Assembly (NCBI RefSeq): GCF_029867415.1
Contig: NW_026705313.1
Span: 744,001 to 808,000 of the forward strand
From: Vicia villosa
Lineage: Eukaryota; Streptophyta; Magnoliopsida; Fabales; Fabaceae
Length of the DNA: 64,000 nucleotides
Direction: 5' to 3'
Shown: positions 19,501 through 32,918 of the stretch, piece after piece
Layout: each line of letters begins with the position of its first letter
How positions within the stretch are numbered: position 1 is the stretch's first letter
The notes under the pieces: model-generated
Told to the model about the DNA's origin: nothing
The model's database searches: none
The model's input: only the letters and a program-made list of their open reading frames with translations
Program-made: the position numbers and the translations under genes

Positions 19501-22500
19501 AAACTTGAATACATTGGTATTTTGGAAGATTTTGATGTGCTATACTTACACAAAAGTCACGAAGTTCGTTAATCATGCAAAGTTTGGTATTTTGGAAGAT
19601 TTTTTTTGTGCTATACTATATAAAAGTCACGAAATTTGTTAAATTTGAAAACATTGGAATTTTTGAAGATTTTCGTGTGCTATACTACATCAAACTCACG
19701 AAGTTCCTTAAACTTGCAAAGTTTTTGTATTTTGTTTGATTTTCGTGTGATATACTACATAAAAGTCACGAAGTTAGTTAAACTTGCAAAGTTTTGTATT
19801 TTGGTTGATTTTCGTGTGATATACTACATAAAAGTCACAAAGTTCGTTAAACTTGCATACATTAGTATTTTGGAAGATTTTGATGTGCTATACTTACACA
19901 AAAGTCACGAAGATCGTTAAACTGGCATATTTTGTTCTTTTTAAAGATTTTCGTGTGCTATATACTACATAAAAGTCACGAAGTTTGTTAAACTTGAAAA
20001 CTATGGTATTTTGGAAGATTTCCGTGTGGTATACTACATTAAAGTCACGACGTTCGTTAAACTTGGAAATTTTAGTCTTTTGGAAGATTTTTCGTGTTCT
20101 ATACTGCATAAAAGTCACGAAGTTCGTTAAACTTACAAACTTTTGTATTTTGGAAGATTTTCGTGTGTTATACTATGGAAAAGTCACGAAGTTCGTTAAA
20201 CATGATTATATTGGTATTTTAGAAGTTTTTCGTGTGATATACTACATCAAAGTCATGAAGTTCGTTAAACTTACAAAATTTGGTCTTTTTGAAGATTTTC
20301 ATGTGCTATACTACATCAAAGTCACGAATATTCCTTAAACTTGCAAAGTTTGGTATTTTGCACGATTTCCGTGTTATATACTACTTAAAAGTCACGAAGT
20401 TAGGTAAGCTTGCATACATTGGTATTTTGGAAGATTTTCTTATGGTATACTACATAAAATTCACGAAGATTGTTAAAGTGGCAAAATTTGATCTTTTCAA
20501 AGATTTTCGTGTTCAATACTACATAAAAGTCACGAAGTTCATTAAACTTGCAAAATTTGGTATTTTGGAAGATTTCCGTGGGCTATACTACATAAAATAC
20601 AAGAAGTTCGTTAAACTTGTATACATTTGTATTTTGGAAGATTTTCCTGTGCTATACTACATAAAAGTCACGAAGTTCATTAAACTTTCAAATTTTGGTC
20701 TTTTTGAAGATTTCCGTGTGCTAAACTACATAAAAATCGCGAAGTTCGCTACACTTGCATACATTAGTATTTTGAAAGATTTTCGTATGCTAAACTACGT
20801 AAAAGTCACGAAGTTCGTTAAACCTGGAAAATTTGGTCTTTTTGAAGATTTCCGTGTGTTATACTACATAAAAGTCATGATGTTCGTTAAATTTACAAAC
20901 TTTGGTATGTTGGAATATTTACATGTGCTATAATACATAACATTCACAAAGTTCGTTAAACTTGAATACATTGGTATTTTGGAAGATTTTGATGTGCTAT
21001 ACTTACACAAAAGTCACGAAGTTCGTTAATCATGCAAAGTTTGGTATTTTGGAAGATTTTTTTTGTGCTATACTATATAAAAGTCACGAAATTTGTTAAA
21101 TTTGAAAACATTGGAATTTTTGAAGATTTTCGTGTGCTATACTACATCAAACTCACGAAGTTCCTTAAACTTGCAAAGTTTTTGTATTTTGTTTGATTTT
21201 CGTGTGATATACTACATAAAAGTCACGAAGTTAGTTAAACTTGCAAAGTTTTGTATTTTGGTTGATTTTCGTGTGATATACTACATAAAAGTCACAAAGT
21301 TCGTTAAACTTGCATACATTAGTATTTTGGAAGATTTTGATGTGCTATACTTACACAAAAGTCACGAAGATCGTTAAACTGGCATATTTTGTTCTTTTTA
21401 AAGATTTTCGTGTGCTATATACTACATAAAAGTCACGAAGTTTGTTAAACTTGAAAACTATGGTATTTTGGAAGATTTCCGTGTGGTATACTACATTAAA
21501 GTCACGACGTTCGTTAAACTTGGAAATTTTAGTCTTTTGGAAGATTTTTCGTGTTCTATACTGCATAAAAGTCACGAAGTTCGTTAAACTTACAAACTTT
21601 TGTATTTTGGAAGATTTTCGTGTGTTATACTATGGAAAAGTCACGAAGTTCGTTAAACTTGATTATATTGGTATTTTAGAAGTTTTTCGTGTGATATACT
21701 ACATCAAAGTCATGAAGTTCGTTAAACTTACAAAATTTGGTCTTTTTGAAGATTTTCATGTGCTATACTACATCAAAGTCACGAATATTCCTTAAACTTG
21801 CAAAGTTTGGTATTTTGCACGATTTCCGTGTTATATACTACTTAAAAGTCACGAAGTTAGGTAAGCTTGCATACATTGGTATTTTGGAAGATTTTCTTAT
21901 GGTATACTACATAAAATTCACGAAGATTGTTAAAGTGGCAAAATTTGATCTTTTCAAAGATTTTCGTGTTCAATACTACATAAAAGTCACGAAGTTCATT
22001 AAACTTGCAAAATTTGGTATTTTGGAAGATTTCCGTGGGCTATACTACATAAAATACAAGAAGTTCGTTAAACTTGTATACATTTGTATTTTGGAAGATT
22101 TTCCTGTGCTATACTACATAAAAGTCACGAAGTTCGTTAAACTTTCAAATTTTGGTCTTTTTGAAGATTTCCGTGTGCTAAACTACATAAAAATCGCGAA
22201 GTTCGCTACACTTGCATACATTAGTATTTTGAAAGATTTTCGTATGCTAAACTACGTAAAAGTCACGAAGTTCGTTAAACCTGGAAAATTTGGTCTTTTT
22301 GAAGATTTCCGTGTGTTATACTACATAAAAGTCATGATGTTCGTTAAATTTACAAACTTTGGTATGTTGGAATATTTACATGTGCTATAATACATAACAT
22401 TCACAAAGTTCGTTAAACTTGAATACATTGGTATTTTGGAAGATTTTGATGTGCTATACTTACACAAAAGTCACGAAGTTCGTTAATCATGCAAAGTTTG

Positions 22501-25500
22501 GTATTTTGGAAGATTTTTTTTGTGCTATACTATATAAAAGTCACGAAATTTGTTAAATTTGAAAACATTGGAATTTTTGAAGATTTTCGTGTGCTATACT
22601 ACATCAAACTCACGAAGTTCCTTAAACTTGCAAAGTTTTTGTATTTTGTTTGATTTTCGTGTGATATACTACATAAAAGTCACGAAGTTAGTTAAACTTG
22701 CAAAGTTTTGTATTTTGGTTGATTTTCGTGTGATATACTACATAAAAGTCACAAAGTTCGTTAAACTTGCATACATTAGTATTTTGGAAGATTTTGATGT
22801 GCTATACTTACACAAAAGTCACGAAGATCGTTAAACTGGCATATTTTGTTCTTTTTAAAGATTTTCGTGTGCTATATACTACATAAAAGTCACGAAGTTT
22901 GTTAAACTTGAAAACTATGGTATTTTGGAAGATTTCCGTGTGGTATACTACATTAAAGTCACGACGTTCGTTAAACTTGGAAATTTTAGTCTTTTGGAAG
23001 ATTTTTCGTGTTCTATACTGCATAAAAGTCACGAAGTTCGTTAAACTTACAAACTTTTGTATTTTGGAAGATTTTCGTGTGTTATACTATGGAAAAGTCA
23101 CGAAGTTCGTTAAACTTGATTATATTGGTATTTTAGAAGTTTTTCGTGTGATATACTACATCAAAGTCATGAAGTTCGTTAAACTTACAAAATTTGGTCT
23201 TTTTGAAGATTTTCATGTGCTATACTACATCAAAGTCACGAATATTCCTTAAACTTGCAAAGTTTGGTATTTTGCACGATTTCCGTGTTATATACTACTT
23301 AAAAGTCACGAAGTTAGGTAAGCTTGCATACATTGGTATTTTGGAAGATTTTCTTATGGTATACTACATAAAATTCACGAAGATTGTTAAAGTGGCAAAA
23401 TTTGATCTTTTCAAAGATTTTCGTGTTCAATACTACATAAAAGTCACGAAGTTCATTAAACTTGCAAAATTTGGTATTTTGGAAGATTTCCGTGGGCTAT
23501 ACTACATAAAATACAAGAAGTTCGTTAAACTTGTATACATTTGTATTTTGGAAGATTTTCCTGTGCTATACTACATAAAAGTCACGAAGTTCGTTAAACT
23601 TTCAAATTTTGGTCTTTTTGAAGATTTCCGTGTGCTAAACTACATAAAAATCGCGAAGTTCGCTACACTTGCATACATTAGTATTTTGAAAGATTTTCGT
23701 ATGCTAAACTACGTAAAAGTCACGAAGTTCGTTAAACCTGGAAAATTTGGTCTTTTTGAAGATTTCCGTGTGTTATACTACATAAAAGTCATGATGTTCG
23801 TTAAATTTACAAACTTTGGTATGTTGGAATATTTACATGTGCTATAATACATAACATTCACAAAGTTCGTTAAACTTGCATACATTGGTATTTTGGAAGA
23901 TTTTGATGTGCTATACTTACACAAAAGTCACGAAGTTCGTTAATCATGCAAAGTTTGGTATTTTGGAAGATTTTTTTTGTGCTATACTATATAAAAGTCA
24001 CGAAATTTGTTAAATTTGAAAACATTGGAATTTTTGAAGATTTTCGTGTGCTATACTACATCAAACTCACGAAGTTCCTTAAACTTGCAAAGTTTTTGTA
24101 TTTTGTTTGATTTTCGTGTGATATACTACATAAAAGTCACGAAGTTAGTTAAACTTGCAAAGTTTTGTATTTTGGTTGATTTTCGTGTGATATACTACAT
24201 AAAAGTCACAAAGTTCGTTAAACTTGCATACATTAGTATTTTGGAAGATTTTGATGTGCTATACTTACACAAAAGTCACGAAGATCGTTAAACTGGCATA
24301 TTTTGTTCTTTTTAAAGATTTTCGTGTGCTATATACTACATAAAAGTCACGAAGTTTGTTAAACTTGAAAACTATGGTATTTTGGAAGATTTCCGTGTGG
24401 TATACTACATTAAAGTCACGACGTTCGTTAAACTTGGAAATTTTAGTCTTTTGGAAGATTTTTCGTGTTCTATACTGCATAAAAGTCACGAAGTTCGTTA
24501 AACTTACAAACTTTTGTATTTTGGAAGATTTTCGTGTGTTATACTATGGAAAAGTCACGAAGTTCGTTAAACTTGATTATATTGGTATTTTAGAAGTTTT
24601 TCGTGTGATATACTACATCAAAGTCATGAAGTTCGTTAAACTTACAAAATTTGGTCTTTTTGAAGATTTTCATGTGCTATACTACATCAAAGTCACGAAT
24701 ATTCCTTAAACTTGCAAAGTTTGGTATTTTGCACGATTTCCGTGTTATATACTACTTAAAAGTCACGAAGTTAGGTAAGCTTGCATACATTGGTATTTTG
24801 GAAGATTTTCTTATGGTATACTACATAAAATTCACGAAGATTGTTAAAGTGGCAAAATTTGATCTTTTCAAAGATTTTCGTGTTCAATACTACATAAAAG
24901 TCACGAAGTTCATTAAACTTGCAAAATTTGGTATTTTGGAAGATTTCCGTGGGCTATACTACATAAAATACAAGAAGTTCGTTAAACTTGTATACATTTG
25001 TATTTTGGAAGATTTTCCTGTGCTATACTACATAAAAGTCACGAAGTTCGTTAAACTTTCAAATTTTGGTCTTTTTGAAGATTTCCGTGTGCTAAACTAC
25101 ATAAAAATCGCGAAGTTCGCTACACTTGCATACATTAGTATTTTGAAAGATTTTCGTATGCTAAACTACGTAAAAGTCACGAAGTTCGTTAAACCTGGAA
25201 AATTTGGTCTTTTTGAAGATTTCCGTGTGTTATACTACATAAAAGTCATGATGTTCGTTAAATTTACAAACTTTGGTATGTTGGAATATTTACATGTGCT
25301 ATAATACATAACATTCACAAAGTTCGTTAAACTTGCATACATTGGTATTTTGGAAGATTTTGATGTGCTATACTTACACAAAAGTCACGAAGTTCGTTAA
25401 TCATGCAAAGTTTGGTATTTTGGAAGATTTTTTTGTGCTATACTATATAAAAGTCACGAAATTTGTTAAATTTGAAAACATTGGAATTTTTGAAGATTTT

Positions 25501-28500
25501 CGTGTGCTATACTACATCAAACTCACGAAGTTCCTTAAACTTGCAAAGTTTTTGTATTTTGTTTGATTTTCGTGTGATATACTACATAAAAGTCACGAAG
25601 TTAGTTAAACTTGCAAAGTTTTGTATTTTGGTTGATTTTCGTGTGATATACTACATAAAAGTCACAAAGTTCGTTAAACTTGCATACATTAGTATTTTGG
25701 AAGATTTTGATGTGCTATACTTACACAAAAGTCACGAAGATCGTTAAACTGGCATATTTTGTTCTTTTTAAAGATTTTCGTGTGCTATATACTACATAAA
25801 AGTCACGAAGTTTGTTAAACTTGAAAACTATGGTATTTTGGAAGATTTCCGTGTGGTATACTACATTAAAGTCACGACGTTCGTTAAACTTGGAAATTTT
25901 AGTCTTTTGGAAGATTTTTCGTGTTCTATACTGCATAAAAGTCACGAAGTTCGTTAAACTTACAAACTTTTGTATTTTGGAAGATTTTCGTGTGTTATAC
26001 TATGGAAAAGTCACGAAGTTCGTTAAACTTGATTATATTGGTATTTTAGAAGTTTTTCGTGTGATATACTACATCAAAGTCATGAAGTTCGTTAAACTTA
26101 CAAAATTTGGTCTTTTTGAAGATTTTCATGTGCTATACTACATCAAAGTCACGAATATTCCTTAAACTTGCAAAGTTTGGTATTTTGCATGATTTCCGTG
26201 TTATATACTACTTAAAAGTCACGAAGTTAGGTAAGCTTGCATACATTGGTATTTTGGAAGATTTTCTTATGGTATACTACATAAAATTCACGAAGATTGT
26301 TAAAGTGGCAAAATTTGATCTTTTCAAAGATTTTCGTGTTCAATACTACATAAAAGTCACGAAGTTCATTAAACTTGCAAAATTTGGTATTTTGGAAGAT
26401 TTCCGTGGGCTATACTACATAAAATACAAGAAGTTCGTTAAACTTGTATACATTTGTATTTTGGAAGATTTTCCTGTGCTATACTACATAAAAGTCACGA
26501 AGTTCGTTAAACTTTCAAATTTTGGTCTTTTTGAAGATTTCCGTGTGCTAAACTACATAAAAATCGCGAAGTTCGCTACACTTGCATACATTAGTATTTT
26601 GAAAGATTTTCGTATGCTATACTACGTAAAAGTCACGAAGTTCGTTAAACTTGGAAAATTTGGTCTTTTTGAAGATTTCCGTGTGTTATACTACATAAAA
26701 GTCATGATGTTCGTTAAATTTACAAACTTTGGTATGTTGGAATATTTACATGTGCTATAATACATAACATTCACAAAGTTCGTTAAACTTGCATACATTG
26801 GTATTTTGGAAGATTTTGATGTGCTATACTTACACAAAAGTCACGAAGTTCGTTAATCATGCAAAGTTTGGTATTTTGGAAGATTTTTTTTGTGCTATAC
26901 TATATAAAAGTCACGAAATTTGTTAAATTTGAAAACATTGGAATTTTTGAAGATTTTCGTGTGCTATACTACATCAAACTCACGAAGTTCCTTAAACTTG
27001 CAAAGTTTTGTATTTTGTTTGATTTTCGTGTGATATACTACATAAAAGTCACGAAGTTAGTTAAACTTGCAAAGTTTTGTATTTTGGTTGATTTTCGTGT
27101 GATATACTACATAAAAGTCACAAAGTTCGTTAAACTTGCATACATTAGTATTTTGGAAGATTTTGATGTGCTATACTTACACAAAAGTCACGAAGATCGT
27201 TAAACTGGCATATTTTGTTCTTTTTAAAGATTTTCGTGTGCTATATACTACATAAAAGTCACGAAGTTTGTTAAACTTGAAAACTATGGTATTTTGGAAG
27301 ATTTCCGTGTGGTATACTACATTAAAGTCACGACGTTCGTTAAACTTGGAAATTTTAGTCTTTTGGAAGATTTTTCGTGTTCTATACTGCATAAAAGTCA
27401 CGAAGTTCGTTAAACTTACAAACTTTTGTATTTTGGAAGATTTTCGTGTGTTATACTATGGAAAAGTCACGAAGTTCGTTAAACTTGATTATATTGGTAT
27501 TTTAGAAGTTTTTCGTGTGATATACTACATCAAAGTCATGAAGTTCGTTAAACTTACAAAATTTGGTCTTTTTGAAGATTTTCATGTGCTATACTACATC
27601 AAAGTCACGAATATTCCTTAAACTTGCAAAGTTTGGTATTTTGCATGATTTCCGTGTTATATACTACTTAAAAGTCACGAAGTTAGGTAAGCTTGCATAC
27701 ATTGGTATTTTGGAAGATTTTCTGATGGTATACTACATAAAATTCACGAAGATTGTTAAAGTGGCAAAATTTGATCTTTTCAAAGATTTTCGTGTTCAAT
27801 ACTACATAAAAGTCACGAAGTTCATTAAACTTGCAAAATTTGGTATTTTGGAAGATTTCCGTGGGCTATACTACATAAAATACAAGAAGTTCGTTAAACT
27901 TGTATACATTTGTATTTTGGAAGATTTTCCTGTGCTATACTACATAAAAGTCACGAAGTTCGTTAAACTTTCAAATTTTGGTCTTTTTGAAGATTTCCGT
28001 GTGCTAAACTACATAAAAATCGCGAAGTTCGCTACACTTGCATACATTAGTATTTTGAAAGATTTTCGTATGCTATACTACGTAAAAGTCACGAAGTTCG
28101 TTAAACTTGGAAAATTTGGTCTTTTTGAAGATTTCCGTGTGTTATACTACATAAAAGTCATGATGTTCGTTAAATTTACAAACTTTGGTATGTTGGAATA
28201 TTTACATGTGCTATAATACATAACATTCACAAAGTTCGTTGAACTTGCATACATTGGTGTTTTGGAATATTTTGATGTGCTATACTTACACAAAAGTCAC
28301 GAAGTTTGTTAATCATGCAAAGTTTGGTATTTTGGAAGATTTTTTTTGTGCTATACTATATAAAAGTCATGAAATTTGTTAAATTTGAAAACATTAGAAT
28401 TTTTGAAGATTTTCATGTGCTATACTACATCAAACTCACGAAGTTCCTTAAACTTGCAAAGTTTTGTATTTTGTTTGATTTTCGTGTGATATACTACATA

Positions 28501-29533
28501 AAAGTCACGAAGTTAGTTAAACTTGCAAAGTTTTGTATTTTGGTTGATTTTCGTGTGATATACTACATAAAAGTCACAAAGTTCGTTAAACTTGCATACA
28601 TTAGTATTTTGGAAGATTTTGATGTGCTATACTTACACAAAAGTCACGAAGATCGTTAAACTGGCATATTTTGTTCTTTTTAAATATTTTCGTGTGCTAT
28701 ATACTACATAAAAGTCACGAAGTTTGTTAAACTTGAAAACTATGGTATTTTGGAAGATTTCCGTGTGGTATACTACATTAAAGTCACGACGTTCGTTAAA
28801 CTTGGAAATTTTAGTCTTTTGGAAGATTTTTCGTGTTCTATACTGCATAAAAGTCACGAAGTTCGTTAAACTTACAAACTTTTGTATTTTCGAAGATTTT
28901 CGTGTGTTATACTATGGCAAAGTCACGGAGTTCGTTAAACTTGATTATATTGGTATTTTAGAAGTTTTTCGTGTGATATACTACATCAAAGTCATGAAGT
29001 TCGTTAAACTTACAAAATTTGGTCTTTTTGAAGATTTTCGTGTGCTATACTACATCAAAGTCACGAATATTCCTTAAACTAGCAAAGTTTGGTATTTGGC
29101 ATGATTTCCGTGTTATATACTACTTAAAAGTCACGAAGTTAGGTAAGCTTGCATACATTGGTATTTTTGAAGATTTTCATATGGTATACTACATAAAATT
29201 CACGAAGATTGTTAAAGTGGCAAAATTTAATCTTTTCAAAGATTTTCGTGTTCAATACTACATAAAAGTCACGAAGTTCATTAAACTTGCAAAATTTGGT
29301 ATTTTGGAAGATTTCCGTGGGCTATACTACATAAAATACAAGAAGTTCGTTAAACTTGTATACATTTGTATTTTGGAAGATTTTCCTGTGCTATACTACA
29401 TAAAAGTCACGAAGTTCGTTAAACTTTCAAATTTTGGTCTTTTTGAAGATTTCCGTGTGCTAAACTACATAAAAATCACGAATTTCGCTACACTTGCATA
29501 CATTAGTATTTTGAAAGATTTTCTTATGCTATA
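16595..29533. repeat. Satellite array: 21-mer higher-order repeat of 1456-1457 bp
   Basis: The basic subunit is about 69 bp and contains AAAGTCACGAAGTTCGTTAA, then TTGGTATTTTGGAAGATT, then CGTGTGCTATACTACAT. I count 21 diverged subunits before the pattern repeats exactly. Copies start at 16595, 18051, 19508, 20965, 22422, 23879, 25336, 26792 and 28248; the last is cut at 29533 by element 3. Neighbouring copies differ at only a few positions, while subunits within a copy differ at many. The array therefore now amplifies as the 1457-bp unit. The DNA is AT-rich. I cannot assign a known satellite name. Open frames inside exist only because 69 is a multiple of three. Confidence 0.95.
28248..29533. 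repeat. Last, partial higher-order copy of the satellite, cut by element 3
   Basis: It contains 1286 bp of the 1457-bp unit. Its first ~230 bp are identical to the first ~230 bp of copy 1 and carry variants absent from copies 2-8. Its later part has private changes, for example near 28684, 28890 and 28918, and is the most diverged of all copies. It stops in GCTATA at the LTR of element 3. Confidence 0.85.
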
Positions 29534-29774
29534 TGTCATACCCCAATTTTTGACCCTAAGATCATACATCATTTGCATTTCAATCATCAATCAAGATCAC
29601 AATCTTGAGGTATCATTTTTCCTTTGAGGGGAATCATCAAGCACTTTTAGCTTTTTATTTGTTATACTAACCCAAATACCAAAAACATTGCTTTATTTCT
29701 TTGTAGGCTTTTGTTTTGTAGGTACCAAGCCAAGACATGCAATAAACAAGGCATTTTTCACATTTTTGACTGAT

Positions 29775-29953
29775 GAAATCGATTTCCCTACTGGGTAAAT
29801 CGATTTCCCTGCAGCAATCTTCACCAAAATCACATTCTGGACAGCATGAAATCGATTTCCCTCCTGGATAAATCGATTTCCCTAGTGTATTTTGCGCCAA
29901 ATTCTCTTCTGGAACAGATTGAAATCGATTTCACTCCTGGGGAAATCGATTTC
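29775..29953. repeat. Six GAAATCGATTTC palindromes upstream of the TATA box
   Basis: They start at 29775, 29796, 29848, 29869, 29921 and 29942. Four are the perfect 12-bp palindrome and two have T for the first G. They come in pairs about 21 bp apart, with pairs 73 bp apart, so this is a short array of a two-palindrome unit. Confidence 0.8.
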
Positions 29954-30174
29954 CTTAAGGCGAAATTCAAAAAATATAAGGAGGGAAGCTTGACATCATT
30001 TTGGCACCTTTTTATTTGATCATTTTACCAATTTTCCACCTCATCAAAATTAATCCCTTCATTAAACCCACTTAAACCTCATTTTACCATTTAAATACCA
30101 CTTTAATCACCAATTAAACACAAGCTAATTACCAAATGCAAAAAGACCAAACTACCACTACTCTTGCTCCAATT

Positions 30175-30186
30175 CTATAAATAGAG
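30175..30186 (+). promoter_or_regulatory. TATA box of the element 3 5' LTR
   Basis: CTATAAATAGAG is followed by GCCACTACTCTC, a pyrimidine-rich start context. It would direct + strand transcription through gag. The same box is at 62021 in the 3' LTR. Confidence 0.7.
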
Positions 30187-30632
30187 GCCACTACTCTCTC
30201 ATTTCTCAAGCTTGGAGAGCCAAAAAATTGCTTGCAAATTCATTTCTCACCCTTTCCAAAACCCTCACCCAAAGTTCATTTTCATAAGATTAGTGAGATT
30301 CACATTGAATCTTGCTAATTTTGAACTAAGCCTCCTACATTTCACTCTTTTCTTTGTTTGATCATCTCCAAATTTGAAGGATCTACACACCTTGTGCTTG
30401 CTCTTGAAGCTACTCCAAAATCTTTGTTCAAGAAGTGGTAATTTGCTAGATCCATGATGTAGATCTTTATTGCTTGTGTTCAATGCATCTTTGATGCTAT
30501 ATTGATGATATTTGCTGGTTTTGTGATGGAAATTTCGTGCTCAAGTTGATGTGTGATCATAAGGTGTTTGCATATTTGTTCAAATCAAGTTTCATGCCTT
30601 TAAATGCTGTTTTTGCTGAAATTTACACTGAG

Positions 30633-30738
30633 GAAATCGATTTCCTTAAGGCTGAAATCGATTTCTTGCTGAACGTAACTTGTTTTTTTTGAAAACTGCA
30701 CTATGGAAATCGATTTCCCCCTGCATGAAATCGATTTC
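30633..30738. repeat. Four GAAATCGATTTC palindromes downstream of the TATA box
   Basis: Perfect copies start at 30633, 30654, 30706 and 30727, again in pairs 21 bp apart with pairs 73 bp apart. They lie in the transcribed part of the LTR, about 450 bp after the TATA box. Confidence 0.8.
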
Positions 30739-30802
30739 CAGCAGGCAGAATATGGTTTTTTGCCTTTTTTGTGATTGTTTTGGCTTCCTTCTTCCTACAC
30801 TT

Positions 30803-30879
30803 CATTAATATCATTGGATCTAGGGTGTTGATAGGTTTGAAATGGCCTAATCCACCAAAATGGATGAATGATATTAATG
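30803..30879 (+). other. Long hairpin in the element 3 LTR, twin of one in the leader
   Basis: CATTAATATCATT (30803-30815) is the exact reverse complement of 30867-30879. The enclosed ~50 bases, including CCTAATCCACCAAAATGGAT, recur in a second hairpin at 33656-33728 whose stem has a different sequence. Confidence 0.65.
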
Positions 30880-30904
30880 ATAGTGTGAGTTGATTATCTT
30901 TTGT

Positions 30905-31200
30905 GTTTTCATTCTTATTTTCATCTTATTTTTCTTTTGATCGATGAAAGTCTTGACATCTTGAGGATTCTATGGATTCTTGATGAAGACTAGATCAATT
31001 TGTTTTCATTCTTATCTTTTCATCTTATTTCCTTTTGATCGATGAAAGTCTTAATATCTTGAGAATTCTATGGATTCTTGATAAAGACTAGATCAATTTG
31101 TTTTCATTCTTATCTTTTTTCATCTTATTTTCTCTTGATCGATGAAAGTCTTGATATCTTGAGAATTCTATGGATTCTTGATAAAGGCTAGATCATTTCT
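30905..31200 (+). repeat. Three tandem ~98-bp repeats in the element 3 LTR
   Basis: The units carry GATCGATGAAAGTCTT at 30939, 31037 and 31137, each followed by TCTATGGATTCTTGAT and GACTAGATCA or a close variant. The same array is at about 62750-63045 in the 3' LTR. Confidence 0.85.
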
Positions 31201-32900
31201 TCTTCTCCTTCTTATTTCTTTTAATTGATGATCTTGATACATGGAGAGTTCTCCTACATTTGTCCCGATTCGATAAAAGATCAAATATGGAAGAGAATTG
31301 TATGCGGTTGATTTATGACTTATGGAAATTTATCGTGTAGTCGCTATGATTTTATCAAGCTTCTGATAAGTTTCCATTGACCTTAAATCCGAGTACATCA
31401 TTCACTCACCATCGATCTTCATTACTAACTTTGATAACATACTTGACAAGTTTCAAGATGGTTATCTTTAACATCTAACAACTAACTTTAATTTCCGCCA
31501 TTTATTATACCGCTCTTTATATTTCTCGCTTTATCGCTTTATTTTATCATTTCATCATATTTACATTCCGCCATTTTCTCTTTGTCCATTTGGACGTTTA
31601 TATTCCGCTATTTTTCTCTTTGTCCACTTGGACATATGTTTATGCTTCCGCTATTTTCCTTTTGTCCACTTGGACCATACTTTATTTTTATGCTAAAACA
31701 CTAATAAACAACCAAAATCTAAAAAACACATAAGGCTCTCTTTGGACTATTGGTTACTATCCCTAGCATTTTGGAGATTCGGACTTATGGACCTAGTGCC
31801 TCTGGACTCTTATTCTGTTATTACTCTGCTGTTATTCTGTCTGTCTAGCATTGGATTGTTGTCTATTTGTATGTGCAGGTATTTCCTTGAAAGCCCTTGA
31901 TAGTTAATTCCAAGGCATTGAGATAAGGATTTTACACGAAAACAGCCGTTACTCTGCCCGATTTTCGTCAGAATCTTAATGTGCTTAATGCAAAGTGGTG
32001 CTAAAATAATAAATTCATCTGGATCCTCAAGTGATAATGTGTTGGTTTAGTATTGATATTCCAAAGGAAAGGAAATCTACCTTGACTCACAATGTCAAGT
32101 ATTGGCTTCTTATTTCGGTTAGACCGTTTCTTTCCTTAGCTTTTAGTTTACGCAATAGGATAGCCTCTTCATCTCCTCCCCTTCTTTAATTTTCAAAATC
32201 TTCTCCCTTTTTCCAAAACATTCTTATGTTTGCAATCTTTTCAAAACTTTTTTCTTTAAAATATCTTTTGCCCTTAGTGGTTTTTCTTCAAAAGTTTAGA
32301 CACCATTAATTGTCGAAACGAGTGGTTATACCCCACGATTTTGAAATTGATTGATAAAATGAGATCTTTTCCGCGTGAGAGAGCTAGTGGCATACTCGTT
32401 GATTTTATCCGAGTTGGAGCCCTTCTTTCATTTGCGATGCAAAGAACTTGTTTGTTCTCATGCTCAAGATCAATGGCTGAGTATTTCTCTCCGACGACAA
32501 TAAAGTGTTTATTCGTTTTAAAAACAGTTTTCCCTTTAAGCGGAACTACATTAGCTCTGACTTCTCCATTGCACCAAGGAGGTATGTAGGCCCAAAGCTT
32601 AACGTTTTGCCGAGCTTATTTTAAAAATAAAACAAACCCTTTTTTAGCACACACGACACAGATTTTCAAAAAGGTTCCTGTGGAGTACCACAGATATGAG
32701 GGGTGCTTAAAACCTTCCCCTTGTATAAACAACACCCGTACCTAAAATCTCTTCTTTTGTTTTAAAAAACAAACTTTGGTTTTTTTCGTTCTTTTCCCTT
32801 TTCCTATGGAAATAATAAAAGCGCGGTGGCGACTTTCACTGAAATATTGATTCGAGTCATCCTATGGCTTCGATATCAGATTTTCCCCGCTACAGAAAAA

Positions 32901-32918
32901 TGGCGACTTCACTGGGGA
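32901..32918 (+). promoter_or_regulatory. Primer binding site of element 3
   Basis: TGGCGACTTCACTGGGGA lies six bases after the LTR end. It begins with the TGG complementary to a tRNA CCA end, and the rest resembles the complement of a plant tRNA-Arg 3' end with a few differences. A near copy (TGGCGACTTTCACTG) lies inside the LTR at 32827-32841. Confidence 0.75.

Larger units (their letters stand above)
29534..32894 (+). repeat. 5' LTR of element 3
   Basis: The 3361-bp repeat begins TGTCATACCCC right after satellite DNA and ends CCCCGCTACA before the primer site. It is repeated at 61380. It contains ten GAAATCGATTTC-type palindromes, a TATA box (30175), a long hairpin (30803-30879) and three ~98-bp tandem repeats (30905-31200). 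The 5 bp before it are CTATA; the matching target copy would lie outside the window. Confidence 0.93.

Noticed and set aside
16595..29533. TTCGTG...CACGAA hairpin in each satellite subunit
   Set aside because: The arms match in some subunits but are broken in many others without compensating changes, unlike the hairpin arrays in the retroelements.
16653..29627. Repeated open frames of 74, 94, 117 and 217 codons in the satellite on both strands
   Set aside because: The 69-bp subunit is 23 codons without a stop, so frames stay open by arithmetic. The peptides are simply the translated repeat, and frames shift at subunit length changes. No start context or conserved domain is present.
29667..30483. 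Small - strand frames in the element 3 LTR, repeated at 61513-62329
   Set aside because: They overlap the ATCGAT palindromes and are duplicated only because they lie in the LTR. No conserved domain is seen.
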